64,000 nt of DNA, taken from Nannobrachium achirus (lineage: Eukaryota > Chordata > Actinopteri > Myctophiformes > Myctophidae). This document shows, piece by piece, positions 36,309-47,441 of the stretch. Below the pieces are notes generated by a model. It was not told where the DNA came from. It did not search any database and saw nothing but the letters and a program-made list of their open reading frames with translations. The stretch is from positions 646,501-710,500 of the forward strand of contig OY997653.1 of NCBI GenBank assembly GCA_963921795.1, read 5' to 3'. The position numbers were made by a program, and so were the translations under genes. How positions within the stretch are numbered: position 1 is the stretch's first letter; each line of letters begins with the position of its first letter.

Positions 36309-37760
36309 CTTTCTTCCGCCACTTTTTCTCTAGCGGCTAGACCGTGCAGTCGCTTTTTACGAAACTCGGCAGTATGGCAGAGGACTATGCCAAACGGCTA
36401 AAACGCGAAGCTCGCAACAATCGGCCAAAGGGTGGCGCTGTAGGAAGCCTTGGAAAGTGCAAACTTTGAACTGGTGTAGCTCATGCCCTGTTTCAGGTAC
36501 AGCAATGAAACCTGTATACACTTATGCGTCTCCTCATGCCGAACAACTTTTACGCTCTGACTTTTGACCTCTGACCTTTACCTCTCCCACAATTTTGAAT
36601 TATATGAAAAACAGTAAAAATGTATCTCCTCCTGGGATTTTCGCGTAACGTGCGCGAAACTTTTTTTATATGAACTTTGGACCAATACGGTCTGAAAACT
36701 TAGCCGGATTTTCTTTAAAGCGAAACATTATTTTGTAATAATTAACCGTATAATGCAGTTTCATGCAAATTATTCTTCTGCCTCTAAATCATACATGCAA
36801 AGTGACACGTTCATGGCAGTATGGCAGAGGACTATGCCAAACGGCTAAAACGCGAAGCTCGCAACAATCGGCCAAAGGGTGGCGCTGTAGGAAGCCTTCG
36901 AAAGTGCAAACTTTGAACTGGTGTAGCTCATGCCCTGTTTCAGGTACAGCAATGAAACCTGTATACACGTATGCGTCTCCTCATGCCGAACAACTTTTAC
37001 GCTCTGACTTTTGACCTCTGACCTTTACCTCTCCCACAATTTTGAATTATATGAAAAACAGTAAAAATGTATCTCCTCCTGGGATTTTCGCGTAACGTGC
37101 GCGAAACTTTTTTTACATGAACTTTGGACCAATACGGTCTGAGAACTTAGGCGGATTTTCTTTAAAGCGAAACATTATTTTTTAATAATTCACTCAATGT
37201 TGCAGTTATATGCAAATTATTCTTCTGCCTCTAAATCATACATGCAAAGTGACACGTTCATGGCATTTGGCAAATATGTAGAGGGTTATTCCAAATATCA
37301 CTGAAAGCAATCTTACTCCAATTGGCCAAAGGGGGGCGCTATACGAAGCGTTTGAAAACTCAAACTTTAAAGGGGCATAAGTCATGCCTCGTTTCGTTTG
37401 AAGACATGCAACTTGCTTACACGCGTGCCTTGACTCAAGCGGAAGACATCTGTGTCTTTGTTAAGTAAGCTCCGCCCTTAGATTTTCCGCAATTTTGAGC
37501 AGTTTGTAAAACACTTAAACCCGCTTTTATTCCGGAACTTTCGCGTCACGTGCACAGAACTTTTTTTACATGAACTTTGGACCAATATCTAAAGATCTGT
37601 CAGATCGTTTTTTTTTTTTTAATTGAAACATGCTTTATTAATAATTCAATCAACATTGCAAGTTTTATGCAAATTATTCTTCTGCCTCTAAAACATACAT
37701 GCAAAGTAAAATGTTCATGATGAACTACCGTAGAGGGTAAGTCCAAATATCACTGAAACC
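36309..37760 (+). repeat. Family A tandem monomers, block 3
   Basis: Three ~450-bp monomers with the shared phrase at about 36669 (atatgaac variant), 37118 and 37569, each with ATGCAAAT octamers. They end in a T-rich stretch at 37608 and the flank leading to the hAT insertion. Confidence 0.9.
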
Positions 37761-37846
37761 AAAAAGAATCATATTTGAACTGGGGACCCCCCACCCTGAC
37801 GTGAGTAGGGTTTTCCCATGATCTGGGCCTTAGGCTAGATGCAGAA

Positions 37847-38334
37847 TAGAGCTGGGACGTTCGCGAACAAATCGAATCTTTTGAACGGCTCTTTGAAGTG
37901 AACGTTGGGATCCGGTTCGCGCAGTAGAGAGCCGTTCATTTGGGGGGAGACCCCCTCCCCCCAATTCAACATCTCCTTGCTACTCCACTGAGTACTGACT
38001 GAGTACAGTGAGTGAGTGAGAGAGAGAGAGAGAACAAGTGGAGGAGCGAGTTCATTGTTGCCTGCTTGTTTTTTTTTTGGTGTTTTATGAATAACAAAAG
38101 TCAAGGTAGCTTAATTTACACACACATTTTATGAAAAGGGTAAATACTAAATTGTGATCTCAACTGTCAGCAGAGGAATGTGGTGCCACCTTGTGGATTC
38201 ATTTTTAAACAAATTCTTCTTAAACATATATAAATATACAAGGAGCCAAATGAGCCAGTCTTTTGAACGGCTCTTTTCAGTGAGCCAGATCGATGGTACT
38301 GTCTCACTTCAAAGAGCCATAAATCCCACCTCTA
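37847..38334 (+). mobile_element. hAT MITE, copy 1 (488 bp)
   Basis: Terminal repeats TAGAGCTGGGAC and the complement of ATCCCACCTCTA (10 of 12 matching), flanked on both sides by the 8-bp direct repeat ATGCAGAA (37839-37846 and 38335-38342). An 8-bp duplication and TIRs of this type are typical of hAT elements. No transposase is encoded, so it is non-autonomous. The interior has several gaacggctctt motifs and a GAGA run. Confidence 0.9.
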
Positions 38335-38353
38335 ATGCAGAATGGTTAGGCAC

Positions 38354-38432
<79 letters not shown>

Positions 38433-38465
38433 TGTGTGTGTGCGGGTGTGCGTGCGTGCGTGCAT
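38354..38465 (+). repeat. GT microsatellite, B1
   Basis: Long (GT)n tract ending in a short GCGT-type segment, just downstream of the hAT MITE target duplication. Confidence 0.95.
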
Positions 38466-38508
38466 GTGAACTGAATCTAACTGATGGCTTAGTTTGGTTT
38501 TCAGAAAA

Positions 38509-38545
38509 ACTACATTTCCCAGAATGCAGCAGCTAAGATGGCTGC
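38509..38545 (+). promoter_or_regulatory. ZNF143/Staf + YY1-like module, B1
   Basis: ACTACATTTCCCAGAATGC (38509-38527) is close to the ZNF143/THAP11 SBS consensus ACTACAWYTCCCAGMATGC. Eight bases later AAGATGGCTGC (38535-38545) differs by one base from the YY1 consensus AAGATGGCGGC. In vertebrates both sites mark TATA-less promoters near the start site. Confidence 0.6.
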
Positions 38546-38654
38546 TTGTTGCAATCAGTTTGATTTGTCAGCACCTGGCCGCAACACAGCTTCTCCGAGT
38601 CAGGCAATCCAAATGTTTTTGCTCTTAACCACCGAGCTCTGCTTCACTGTGTAG
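38538..38654 (+). CDS. 38-codon micro-ORF in lncRNA-like exon, B1
   Basis: The frame starts at the ATG inside the YY1-like site (aagATGG, strong Kozak context: A at -3, G at +4) and ends at TAG before the splice donor. The peptide starts MAACC, ends ELCFTV, has no recognised domain and no clear signal peptide. The 117 nt are identical in the copies at 43501, 47325, 53700 and 62198. Identity may only reflect recent duplication, so coding status is doubtful. Confidence 0.2.
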   Translation: MAACCNQFDLSAPGRNTASPSQAIQMFLLLTTELCFTV

Positions 38655-38966
38655 CTGGCTCTCGAAGGGACTCTTCCATCGAGCAGTAAGCAAAACTCCA
38701 CTATGTTCTCCTCTGTCGCACATTTGCTCTGTATTTTGCCACATTGCTAATGGTGGTTCTATCTGTTCCCATTGTAGGCAAATTAGGAGCTGCATCTGAG
38801 TCTTGGAAGAGAAATGGCATGTGTTAATGGAAGCAACGGCATACTGTGAAACATATGTTTCGAATGTAACCCCTGTTTGTTAAGTTCTGGAAAGAAGCAT
38901 ATTTTGAGTTAAAAGCCCCGGTTTTGGGAAGAACTTTATTTCATGTTTTAGGGGAACGCCCCATTG

Positions 38967-38972
38967 AATAAA
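38967..38972 (+). terminator. Polyadenylation signal AATAAA, B1
   Basis: Canonical AATAAA after ggggaacgccccattg, followed by the small hairpin AACGC-TTATT-GCGTT. The same arrangement occurs in every block of the right array except B5. Confidence 0.45.
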
Positions 38973-39239
38973 ACAACGCTTATTGCGTTTTCACCTTGAG
39001 AACTGTTTCCGTGTGCTGGTTTGGGTTCAGACTTCACAATACTTAATGTTTAAAAACTTTATTTGAAGACGTTTACTACTTGAATTATTTAAAAACATTG
39101 TGATTTAAAAGACATGCCTGAAAATGGCTAGGTTGTTAACCCTCTGTTTTGAAGGTTTACAACCTGATGACCAACTCTTCAACAAAGACAAGTAGACAAC
39201 TAATGAAAAAGTTGGAAAATAAAGATATTGAGTTAAAAC

Positions 39240-39960
39240 CTTGAGGAGTTCTTTGGAACTATTTTATGTCTGTTGCATATAGTCTTTTGCATAGATGTTG
39301 TGTAGAGGTCAATTTGTGCTTTTACCAATAACTATGCCGATTAGTGTAAAATCGGCAGAGTCTCTGTCATTTATAGCGCCACCAGAAGGCCGAAAACGCA
39401 TTCTTCAATATTACTCCTTCAGATTTTATCCGATAATCACACAAATGGGCACACAGTATCTCTACAGTGATGTAATCATGACGGATTTGTCCAATATCAT
39501 ATTCTATCTAATTGGATAACATTGAATTCCAAGGTTTGCAGGATTGCTCCTTTTTGAACAAAATGTCTCAAACGCAGCCTGCTATTTGTGTGAGATTCTG
39601 CACGCACATTCCCACTAGGCCAAGGAACAGATGCCACCCTTCTCACATTGGCCTGTTATAGCGCCACCAGCGGGTCAATTTTTGCAAAACCCATTTTTGG
39701 AACAAAATGCCTCAAATCCCGCATGCAGCGTCCGATTGCCGTGAAAGGCCAAAGAACATGTGGTACCCTTTTGACTTTTGCCTATTATAGTCACCACTAG
39801 GCCAAAAAAAAAAACACCTGACCAGCCGGAGACCTGTTCGGAAGAACACTGCTTCCAGTTTTTCTTTGATGTCTTCTTTGCTTTCCCTTGATGCTTTTTT
39901 GCTTTCCTACTTTTTCTACCTTGGCCACTTTATCGCTGCTTGCAGCTATATTTATTATTA
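39240..39960 (+). repeat. Tail repeat T, copy 2
   Basis: gcgccaccag sub-repeats (near 39375 and 39660), then the poly-A-like aggccaaaaaaa, tgcttgcagctatatt and (ATT)n. Joins directly to the next family A block. Confidence 0.88.
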
Positions 39961-41410
39961 TTATTCTTCCGCCACTTTTGCTCTAGCGGCTAGACCGTGC
40001 AGTCGCTTTTTACGAAACTCTGCAGTATGGCAGAGGACTATGCCAAACGGCTAAAACGCGAAGCTCGCAACAATCGGCCAAAGGGTGGCGCTGTAGGAAG
40101 CCTTCGAAAGTGCAAACTTTGAACTGGTGTAGCTCATGCCCTGTTTCAGGTACAGCAATGAAACCTGTATACACTTATGCGTCTCCTCATGCCGAACAAC
40201 TTTTACGCTCTGACTTTTGACCTCTGACCTTTACCTCTCCCACAATTTTGAATTCTATGAAAAACAGTAAAAATGTATCTCCTCCTGGGATTTTCGCGTA
40301 ACGTGCGCGAAACTTTTTTTACATGAACTTTGGACCAATACGGTCTGAAAAGTTAGCCGGATTTTCTTTAAAGCAAAACATTATTTTTTAATAATTAACC
40401 GTATAATGCAGTTTCATGCAAATTATTCTTCTGCCTCTAAATCATACTGCAAAGTGACACGTTCATGGCAGTATGGCAGAGGACCATGCCAAACGGCTAA
40501 AACGCGAAGCTCGCAACAATCGGCCAAAGGGTGGCGCTGTAGGAAGCCTTCGAAAGTGCAAACTTTGAACTGGTGTAGCTCATGCCCTGTTTCAGGTACA
40601 GCAATGGAACCTGTATACACTTATGCGTCTCCTCATGCCGAACAACTTTTACGCTCTGACTTTTGACCTCTGACCTTTACTTCTCCCACAATTTTGAATT
40701 ATATGAAAAACAGTAAAAATGTATCTCCTCCTGGGATTTTCGCGTAATGTGCGCGAAACTTTTTTTACATGAACTTTGGACCAATACGGTCTGAAAACTT
40801 AGGCGGATTTTCTTTAAAGCGAAACATTATTTTTTAATAATTCACTCAATGTTGCAGTTATATGCAAATTATTCTTCTGCCTCTAAATCATACATGCAAA
40901 GTGACACATTCATGGCATTTGGCAAATATGTAGAGGATTAGTCCAAATATCACTGAAAGCAATCTTACTCCAATTGGCCAAAGGGGGGCGCTATACGAAG
41001 CGTTTGAAAACTCAAACTTTAAAGGGGCATAAGTCATGCCTCGTTTCGTTTGAAGACATGCAACTTGCTTACACGCGTGCCTTGACTCAAGCTGAAGACA
41101 TCTGTGTCTTTGTTAAGTAAGCTCCGCCCTTCGATTTTCCGCCTTTTGGAGCAGTTCGTAAAAAACTTAAACCCGCTTTTATTCCGGAACTTTCGCGTCA
41201 TGTGCACGGAACTTTTTTTACATGAACTTTGGACCAATATCTAAAGATCTGTCAGATCGGATTTTTTAAACATTGAAACATGCTTTTTTAATAGTTCAAT
41301 CAACATTGCAAGTTGTATGCAAATTATTCTTCTGCCTCTAAAACATACATGCAAAGTAACATTTTCATGATGAACTACCGTAGAGGGTAAGTCCAAATAT
41401 CACTGAAACC
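39961..41410 (+). repeat. Family A tandem monomers, block 4
   Basis: Monomer phrase at about 40321, 40769 and 41220. This block has the catactgcaaag and gaccatgcc variants that it shares with blocks 6 and 8 but not with blocks 3 and 5. Confidence 0.9.
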
Positions 41411-41496
41411 AAAAAGAATCATATTTGAACTGGGGACCCCCCACCCTGACGTGAGTAGGGTTTTCCCATGATCTGGTCCTTAGGCTAGATGCAGAA

Positions 41497-41825
41497 TAGA
41501 GCTGGGACGTTCGCGAACGAATCAAATCTTTTGAACGGCTCTTTGAAGTGAACGTTGGGATCTGGTTCGCGCAGTAGAGAGCCGTTCATTTGGGGGGGAG
41601 ACCCCCTCCCCCCAATTCAACATCTCCTTGCTACTCCACTGGGTACTGACTGAGTACAGTGAGTGAGTGAGAGAGAGAGAACAAGTGGAGGAGCGAGTTC
41701 ATTGTTGCCTGCTTGTTTTTTTTAGGTGTTTTATGAATAACAAAAGTCAAGGTAGCTTAATTTACACACACATTTTATGATCGATGGTACTGTCTCACTT
41801 CAAATAGCCATAAATCCCACCTCTA
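41497..41825 (+). mobile_element. hAT MITE, copy 2 (internally deleted, 329 bp)
   Basis: Same terminal repeats and the same ATGCAGAA target duplication (41489-41496 and 41826-41833) as copy 1. The interior between cattttatga and tcgatggtactg is deleted, a deletion shared with the copies at 51666 and 60237. Confidence 0.9.
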
Positions 41826-41844
41826 ATGCAGAATGGTTAGGCAC

Positions 41845-41845
<1 letters not shown>

Positions 41846-41943
<98 letters not shown>

Positions 41944-41987
41944 TGTGTGTGCGTGCGTGCGTGCGTGCGTGCGTGCGCGCGCGTGCG
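41846..41987 (+). repeat. GT/GCGT microsatellite, B2
   Basis: Long (GT)n followed by (GCGT)n ending in gcgcgcgtgcg. The frames across it on both strands are low-complexity. Confidence 0.95.
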
Positions 41988-42216
41988 TTATTCTTCTGCC
42001 TCTAAAACATACATTCAAAGTCACATTTAAATCACACTTTGCAATAATGTAGGTTAGTGCACTGTGCACTTGTGCACTTGTAACCCACGGTTCAGCGGGA
42101 ATTACAGTCATTTTATTTTATTTTTCAAATGGAATATATTCTTATTTTTCGCATGCAATGTTTTTACCACGGTCCCTGAGTCACAGCTGCAGAGCATTCG
42201 TAATCACCACACCCTG

Positions 42217-42222
42217 TATAAA
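42217..42222 (+). promoter_or_regulatory. TATA box of long lncRNA-like unit, B2
   Basis: TATAAA in accctgtataaagccag, about 30 bp upstream of the predicted first exon. The equivalent sequence in the B5 paralogue is acccagtataaagccag. Confidence 0.5.
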
Positions 42223-42614
42223 GCCAGTCTTTTTTCAGTTTGTTCAGTAACCTCATTGGAGCTGCTGCAGGTTTGTACACATTTCATTTCAAGACTATTC
42301 CAATTTCTAACAGCATTACTCCATTTATATTTAACCCACACTATATTGCTTTTAGATCCACCTGACCAACTCTGATATTGACACTGAGGCTGCGTGACTA
42401 AGATAATTGGTAAGTGAACATGTGGCTCGGAAATGTTTGTTTCTGGTTTTGGGATTGGAATGTAAAAAGATTCATTTCGGTAATGTAATTATTGCTTGTA
42501 GATAAGCAGATTTGTCGACTTTATTTAGTTTTAAGCTTGTAGATCGGCTGATTAGTTGATTTTTTTAGTTTTTTTGCCTGTGAACTGAATCTTAATTGTT
42601 TGGTTTTCAGAAAA

Positions 42615-42650
42615 ACTACATTTCCCAGAATGCAGCAGCTAAGATGGTTG
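42615..42650 (+). promoter_or_regulatory. ZNF143-like site, first copy in B2
   Basis: ACTACATTTCCCAGAATGC at 42615-42633. The following AAGATGGTTGC has lost part of the YY1-like core, and its ATG opens only a 9-codon frame. Confidence 0.5.
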
Positions 42651-43079
42651 CTTGTTGGGCGTCGGCCGATTGAATCCATCTGAACAGTTTGAACAAAACA
42701 CTGCTGAGTTGAGTGTGTGCTGCTCTGTTAACCGGTAAGACTGTTTGCTTGTATTTTGTATGGTCTCTTTTACCGTTTTACTGTGTTATTTTGGTTCTAT
42801 CGTTTACAGTGAGAATGTGTTTTATATTGTCAGGAGTGTGCAGTTGTGGATTATTGCCTGTGTCCACTATTGTTTGGGGTGTGGCCTCATCTCTTTCTTC
42901 AATGTAAGCATTTAACTAAAGAGATGTGAGTATTATTGCGACTGTTAGGTCGCAGTTACTATCGAAACCTCCACCGGCTGTCACTCTGTCCGTGTGACAT
43001 CATACTTTTGCCCTATTCATATCTCCGTTACCATTGCCCCTATCCATGCCAAACTTTGCACACACTCCTTGGCTGCCTG

Positions 43080-43330
43080 ATTTCTCACATGGCCCTCCAG
43101 CGCCACCATGAGGCCGATTCTTGCAAAACATTTGCGAACACTGCTCCTACAGATTTTGGCCTAGAATCACACAAATTGATTGTCAAATCACAACCTCCGT
43201 CCCTGATTTCACACATGCCCCTCTCTAGCGCCACCATCAGACAGATTTTTGCAAAACACATTTTACAACACTGCTCCTACAGATTTTGGCCTAAAATCAC
43301 GCAAATTGGATGGCAAATCACAACCTCCAA
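43080..43330 (+). repeat. Short gcgccacca tandem repeat in lncRNA intron, B2
   Basis: Two ~120-bp repeats with (a/t)gcgccaccat, gattttggcct and caaatcacaacctcc, inside the predicted intron between the fourth and fifth exons. Also at about 53280-53530 and 61777-62030. The 150-codon frame that spans this area is repeat-derived. Confidence 0.75.
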
Positions 43331-43471
43331 ATCAGCAGATCTGTTGACTTTATTTTGTTTTAACCTTGTAGATCGGCTGATTAGTTGATTTTTCTTATTT
43401 TTTTTATCCAGGCCCTGTTTTTTGCATGTGAACTGAATCTAACTGATGGCTTTGCTTGGTTTTCAGAAAAA

Positions 43472-43508
43472 ACTACATTTCCCAGAATGCAGCAGCTAAG
43501 ATGGCTGC
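43472..43508 (+). promoter_or_regulatory. ZNF143/Staf + YY1-like module, second copy in B2
   Basis: ACTACATTTCCCAGAATGC at 43472-43490 and AAGATGGCTGC from 43498, as in B1. Confidence 0.6.
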
Positions 43509-43617
43509 TTGTTGCAATCAGTTTGATTTGTCAGCACCTGGCCGCAACACAGCTTCTCCGAGTCAGGCAATCCAAATGTTTTTGCTCTTAACCACCGAGC
43601 TCTGCTTCACTGTGTAG
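43501..43617 (+). CDS. 38-codon micro-ORF, B2
   Basis: Same 117 nt as the frame at 38538-38654, ending TAG before the GTAAGC donor at 43649. Coding status is uncertain. Confidence 0.2.
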   Translation: MAACCNQFDLSAPGRNTASPSQAIQMFLLLTTELCFTV

Positions 43618-43929
43618 CTGGCTCTCGAAGGGACTCTTCCATCGAGCAGTAAGCAAAACTCCACTATGTTCTCCTCTGTCGCACATTTGCTCTGTATTTT
43701 GCCACATTGCTAATGGTGGTTCTATCTGTTCCCATTGTAGGCAAATTAGGAGCTGCATCTGAGTCTTGGAAGAGAAATGGCATGTGTTAATGGAAGCAAC
43801 AGCATACTGTGAAACATATGTTTCGAATGTAACCCCTGTTTGTTAAGTTCTGGAAAGAAGCATATTTTGAGTTAAAAGCCCCGGTTTTGGGAAGAACTTT
43901 ATTTCATGTTTTAGGGGAACACCCCATTG

Positions 43930-44100
43930 AATAAAACAACGCTTATTGCGTTTTCACCTTGAGAACTGTTTCCGTGTGCTGGTTTGGGTTCAGACTTAAC
44001 AATACTTAATGTTTAAACACTTTATTTGAAGACGTGTTAAAATCCCCGGTTTTGTGAAGAACTTTATTTCATGTTTTAGGGGAACGCCCCATTGAATAAA
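43930..44100 (+). terminator. Duplicated polyadenylation signals, B2
   Basis: AATAAA at 43930-43935 and again at 44095-44100, because a 165-bp segment (ccccggttttg...tttgaagacg) is tandemly duplicated. The same duplication is in B4 and B6. Confidence 0.5.
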
Positions 44101-44364
44101 ACAACGCTTATTGCGTTTTCACCTTGAGAACTGTTTCCGTGTGCTGGTTTGGGTTCAGACTTCACAATACTTAATGTTTAAAAACTTTATTTGAAGACGT
44201 TTACTACTTGAATTATTTGAAAACATTGTGATTTAAAAGACATGCCTGAAAATGGCTAGGTTGTTAACCCTCTGTTTTGAAGGTTTACAACCTGATGACC
44301 AACTCTTCAACAAAGACAACTAATGAAAAAGTTGGAAAATAAAGATTGAGTTAAAACCTTGAGG

Positions 44365-45075
44365 AGTTCTTTGGAACTATTTTATGTCTGTTGCATATAG
44401 TCTTTTGCATACATGTTGTGTAGAGGTCAATTTGTGCTTTAACCAATAACTATGCCGATTAGTGTAAAATCGGCAGAGTCTCTGTCATTTATAGCGCCAC
44501 CAGAAGGCCGAAAATACATTCTTCGATATTACTCCTTCAGATTTTATCCGATAATCACACAAATGTGCACACAGTATCTCTACAGTGATGTAATCATGAC
44601 GGATTTGTCCAATATCATATTCTATCTAATTGGCTAACATTGAATTCCAAGGTTTGCAGGATTGCTCCTTTTTGAACAAAATGTCTCAAACGCAGCCTGC
44701 TATTTGTGTGAGATTTTGCATGCACATTCCCACTAGGCCAAGGAACAGATGCCACCCTTCTCACATTGGCCTGTTATAGCGCCACCAGCGGGTCAATTTT
44801 TGCAAAACCCATTTTTGGAACAAAATGCCTCAAATCCCGCATGCAGCGTCCGATTGCCGTGAAAGGCCAAAGAACACGTGGTACCCTTTTGACTTTGGCC
44901 TATTATAGTCACCACTAGGCCAAAAAAAAAAACACCTGACCTGCCGGAGACCTGTTCGGAAGAACACTGCTTCCAGTTTTTCTTTGATTTCTTCTTTGCT
45001 TTCCCTTGATGCCTTTTTGCTTTCCTGCTATTTATGCCTTGGCCACTTTATCGCTGCTTGCAGCTATATTTATTA
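44365..45075 (+). repeat. Tail repeat T, copy 3
   Basis: Same order as the tail at 39240, ending tgcttgcagctatatt plus (ATT)n (here attattccgcc, with the ctt lost). Confidence 0.88.
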
Positions 45076-46525
45076 TTATTATTCCGCCACTTTTGCTCTA
45101 GCGGCTAGACCGTGCAGTCGCTTTTTACGAAACTCGGCGGTATGGCAGAGGACTATGCCAAACGGCTAAAACGCGAAGCTCGCAACAATCGGCCAAAGGG
45201 TGGCGCTGTAGGAAGCCTTGGAAAGTGCAAACTTTGAACTGGTGTAGCTCATGCCCTGTTTCAGGTACAGCAATGAAACCTGTATACACTTATGCGTCTC
45301 CTCATGCCGAACAACTTTTACGCTCTGACTTTTGACCTCTGACCTTTACCTCTCCCACAATTTTGAATTATATGAAAAACAGTAAAAATGTATCTCCTCC
45401 TGGGATTTTCGCGTAACGTGCGCGAAACTTTTTTTACATGAACTTTGGACCAATACGGTCTGAAAACTTAGCCGGATTTTCTTTAAAGCGAAACATTATT
45501 TTTTAATAATTAACCGTATAATGCAGTTTCATGCAAATTATTCTTCTGCCTCTAAATCATACATGCAAAGTGACACGTTCATGGCAGTATGGCAGAGGAC
45601 TATGCCAAACGGCTAAAACGCGAAGCTCGCAACAATCGGCCAAAGGGTGGCGCTGTAGGAAGCCTTCAAAAGTGCAAACTTTGAACTGGTGTAGCTCATG
45701 CCCTGTTTCAGGTACAGCAATGAAACCTGTATACACGTATGCGTCTCCTCATGCCGAACAACTTTTACGCTCTGACTTTTGACCTCTGACCTTTACCTCT
45801 CCCACAATTTTGAATTATATGAAAAACAGTAAAAATGTATCTCCTCCTGGGATTTTCGCGTAACGTGCGCGAAACTTTTTTTACATGAACTTTGGACCAA
45901 TACGGTCTGAGAACTTAGGCGGATTTTCTTTAAAGCGAAACATTATTTTTTAATAATTCACTCAATGTTGCAGTTATATGCAAATTATTCTTCTGCCTCT
46001 AAATCATACATGCAAAGTGACACGTTCATGGCATTTGGCAAATATGTAGAGGGTTATTCCAAATATCACTGAAAGCAATCTTACTCCAATTGGCCAAAGG
46101 GGGGCGCTATACGAAGCGTTTGAAAACTCAAACTTTAAAGGGGCATAAGTCATGCCTCGTTTTGTTTGAAGACATGCAACTTGCTTACACGCGTGCCTTG
46201 ACTCAAGCGGAAGACATCTGTGTCTTTGTTAAGTAAGCTCCGCCCTTAGATTTTCCGCAATTTTGAGCAGTTTGTAAAACACTTAAACCCGCTTTTATTC
46301 CGGAACTTTCGCGTCACATGCACAGAACTTTTTTTACATGAACTTTGGACCAATATCTAAAGATCTGTCAGATCGTTTTTTTTTTTTTATTGAAACATGC
46401 TTTATTAATAATTCAATCAACATTGCAAGTTTTATGCAAATTATTCTTCTGCCTCTAAAACATACATGCAAAGTAAAATGTTCATGATGAACTACCGTAG
46501 AGGGTAAGTCCAAATATCACTGAAA
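45076..46525 (+). repeat. Family A tandem monomers, block 5
   Basis: Monomer phrase at about 45438, 45886 and 46335. Same variants as block 3. Confidence 0.9.
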
Positions 46526-46613
46526 CCAAAAAGAATCATATTTGAACTGGGGACCCCCCACCCTGACGTGAGTAGGGTTTTCCCATGATCTGGGCCTTAG
46601 GCTAGATGCAGAA

Positions 46614-47105
46614 TAGAGCTGGGACGTTCGCGAACGAATCGAATCTTTTGAACGGCTCTTTGAAGTGAACGTTGGGATCCGGTTCGTGCAGTAGAGAGCC
46701 GTTCATTTGGGGGGAGACCCCCTCCCCCCAATTCAACATCTCCTTGCTACTCCACTGAGTACTGACTGAGTACAGTGAGTGAGTGAGAGAGAGAGAGAGA
46801 GAGAACAAGTGGAGGAGCGAGTTCATTGTTGCCTGCTTGTTTTTTTTTTGGTGTTTTATGAATAACAAAAGTCAAGGTAGCTTAATTTACACACACATTT
46901 TATGAAAAGGGTAAATACTAAATTGTGATCTCAACTGTCAGCAGAGGAATGTGGTGCCACCTTGTGGATTCATGTTTAAACAAATTCTTCTTAAAAATAT
47001 ATAAATATACAAGGAGCCAAATGAGCCAGTCTTTTGAACGGCTCTTTTCAGTGAGCCAGATCGATGGTACTGTCTCACTTCAAAGAGCCATAAATCCCAC
47101 CTCTA
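46614..47105 (+). mobile_element. hAT MITE, copy 3 (492 bp)
   Basis: Full-length form with target duplication ATGCAGAA at 46606-46613 and 47106-47113. Differs from copy 1 mainly in the length of the GAGA run. Confidence 0.9.
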
Positions 47106-47122
47106 ATGCAGAATGGTTAGGC

Positions 47123-47250
<128 letters not shown>

Positions 47251-47295
47251 ATGTGAACAGAATCTAACTGATGGCTTAGTTTGGTTTTCAGAAAA

Positions 47296-47332
47296 ACTAC
47301 ATTTCCCAGAATGCAGCAGCTAAGATGGCTGC
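47296..47332 (+). promoter_or_regulatory. ZNF143/Staf + YY1-like module, B3
   Basis: ACTACATTTCCCAGAATGC at 47296-47314 and AAGATGGCTGC at 47322-47332. Confidence 0.6.
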
Positions 47333-47441
47333 TTGTTGCAATCAGTTTGATTTGTCAGCACCTGGCCGCAACACAGCTTCTCCGAGTCAGGCAATCCAAA
47401 TGTTTTTGCTCTTAACCACCGAGCTCTGCTTCACTGTGTAG
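47325..47441 (+). CDS. 38-codon micro-ORF, B3
   Basis: Identical in sequence to the frame at 38538-38654. Confidence 0.2.
   Translation: MAACCNQFDLSAPGRNTASPSQAIQMFLLLTTELCFTV

Larger units (their letters stand above)
38505..38990 (+). ncRNA. Compact two-exon lncRNA-like unit, B1
   Basis: First predicted exon 38505-38685 (preceded by ggttttcag, which may be an acceptor or just part of the module), intron 38686-38777 (GTAAGC...TTGTAG, 92 bp), second exon from 38778 with AATAAA at 38967-38972. Exon 1 carries the ZNF143- and YY1-like sites and a 38-codon frame. Without a TATA half upstream, the ZNF143 module could itself be the promoter, so transcription may start near 38530. The same 92-bp intron occurs in all five copies. 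Unrecognised as a known gene. Confidence 0.4.
36309..39960 (+). repeat. Right array unit B1 (short form)
   Basis: Order: family A monomers (36309-37760), flank with ggggaccccccaccc, hAT MITE (37847-38334), GT repeat, ZNF143/YY1 exon module with AATAAA, a ~250-bp segment ending gagttaaaaccttgaggag, and tail T (39240-39960). It lacks the TATA-box half present in B2, B4 and B6. Confidence 0.88.
42247..43955 (+). ncRNA. TATA-driven multi-exon lncRNA-like unit, B2
   Basis: Predicted exons: about 42247-42270 (weak donor GTTTGT), 42356-42409 (acceptor tattgcttttag, donor GTAAGT), 42611-42734 (acceptor ggttttcag, donor GTAAGA), 42810-42903 (acceptor tcgtttacag, donor GTAAGC, or donor GTGAGT at 42926), 43467-43648, and 43741 to about 43955 with AATAAA at 43930. 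A further acceptor ttttatccag is at 43411. The third and fifth exons are duplicates with their upstream intron ends, and both start aaaaactacatttcccag. No long frame crosses the exons, hence the non-coding call. The same structure occurs at 52447-54150 and 60945-62650. No transcript evidence is available here. Confidence 0.42.
39961..45075 (+). repeat. Right array unit B2 (long form)
   Basis: Family A (39961-41410), hAT MITE with internal deletion (41497-41825), GT repeat (41846-41987), conserved spacer with gtgcactgtgcacttgtgcac (41988-42216), TATA-box multi-exon unit (42217-43955), a 165-bp duplication of its 3' end, and tail T (44365-45075). B1 plus B2 form the ~8.8-kb dimer repeated further right. 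Confidence 0.88.

Noticed and set aside
37847-38334. LTR of a retrovirus-like element
   Set aside because: The 8-bp target duplication and inverted TAGAG...CTCTA ends fit hAT. No TG...CA ends, primer binding site or polypurine tract.
41800-42111. TH/AR-rich and CV-rich frames over the GT/GCGT tracts (also 52010-52312, 48561-48830)
   Set aside because: Direct translations of dinucleotide and tetranucleotide microsatellites.
42064-42375. 103-codon frame, also at 52265-52576 and 60762-61073
   Set aside because: It overlaps the TATA box, exon 1 and an intron of the lncRNA-like unit. No domain, and upstream of the predicted start site.
42936-43388. 150-codon frame, also at 53137-53589 and 61634-62086
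   Set aside because: It spans a predicted intron and a gcgccacca tandem repeat. The three copies are recent duplicates, so persistence is not evidence of coding.
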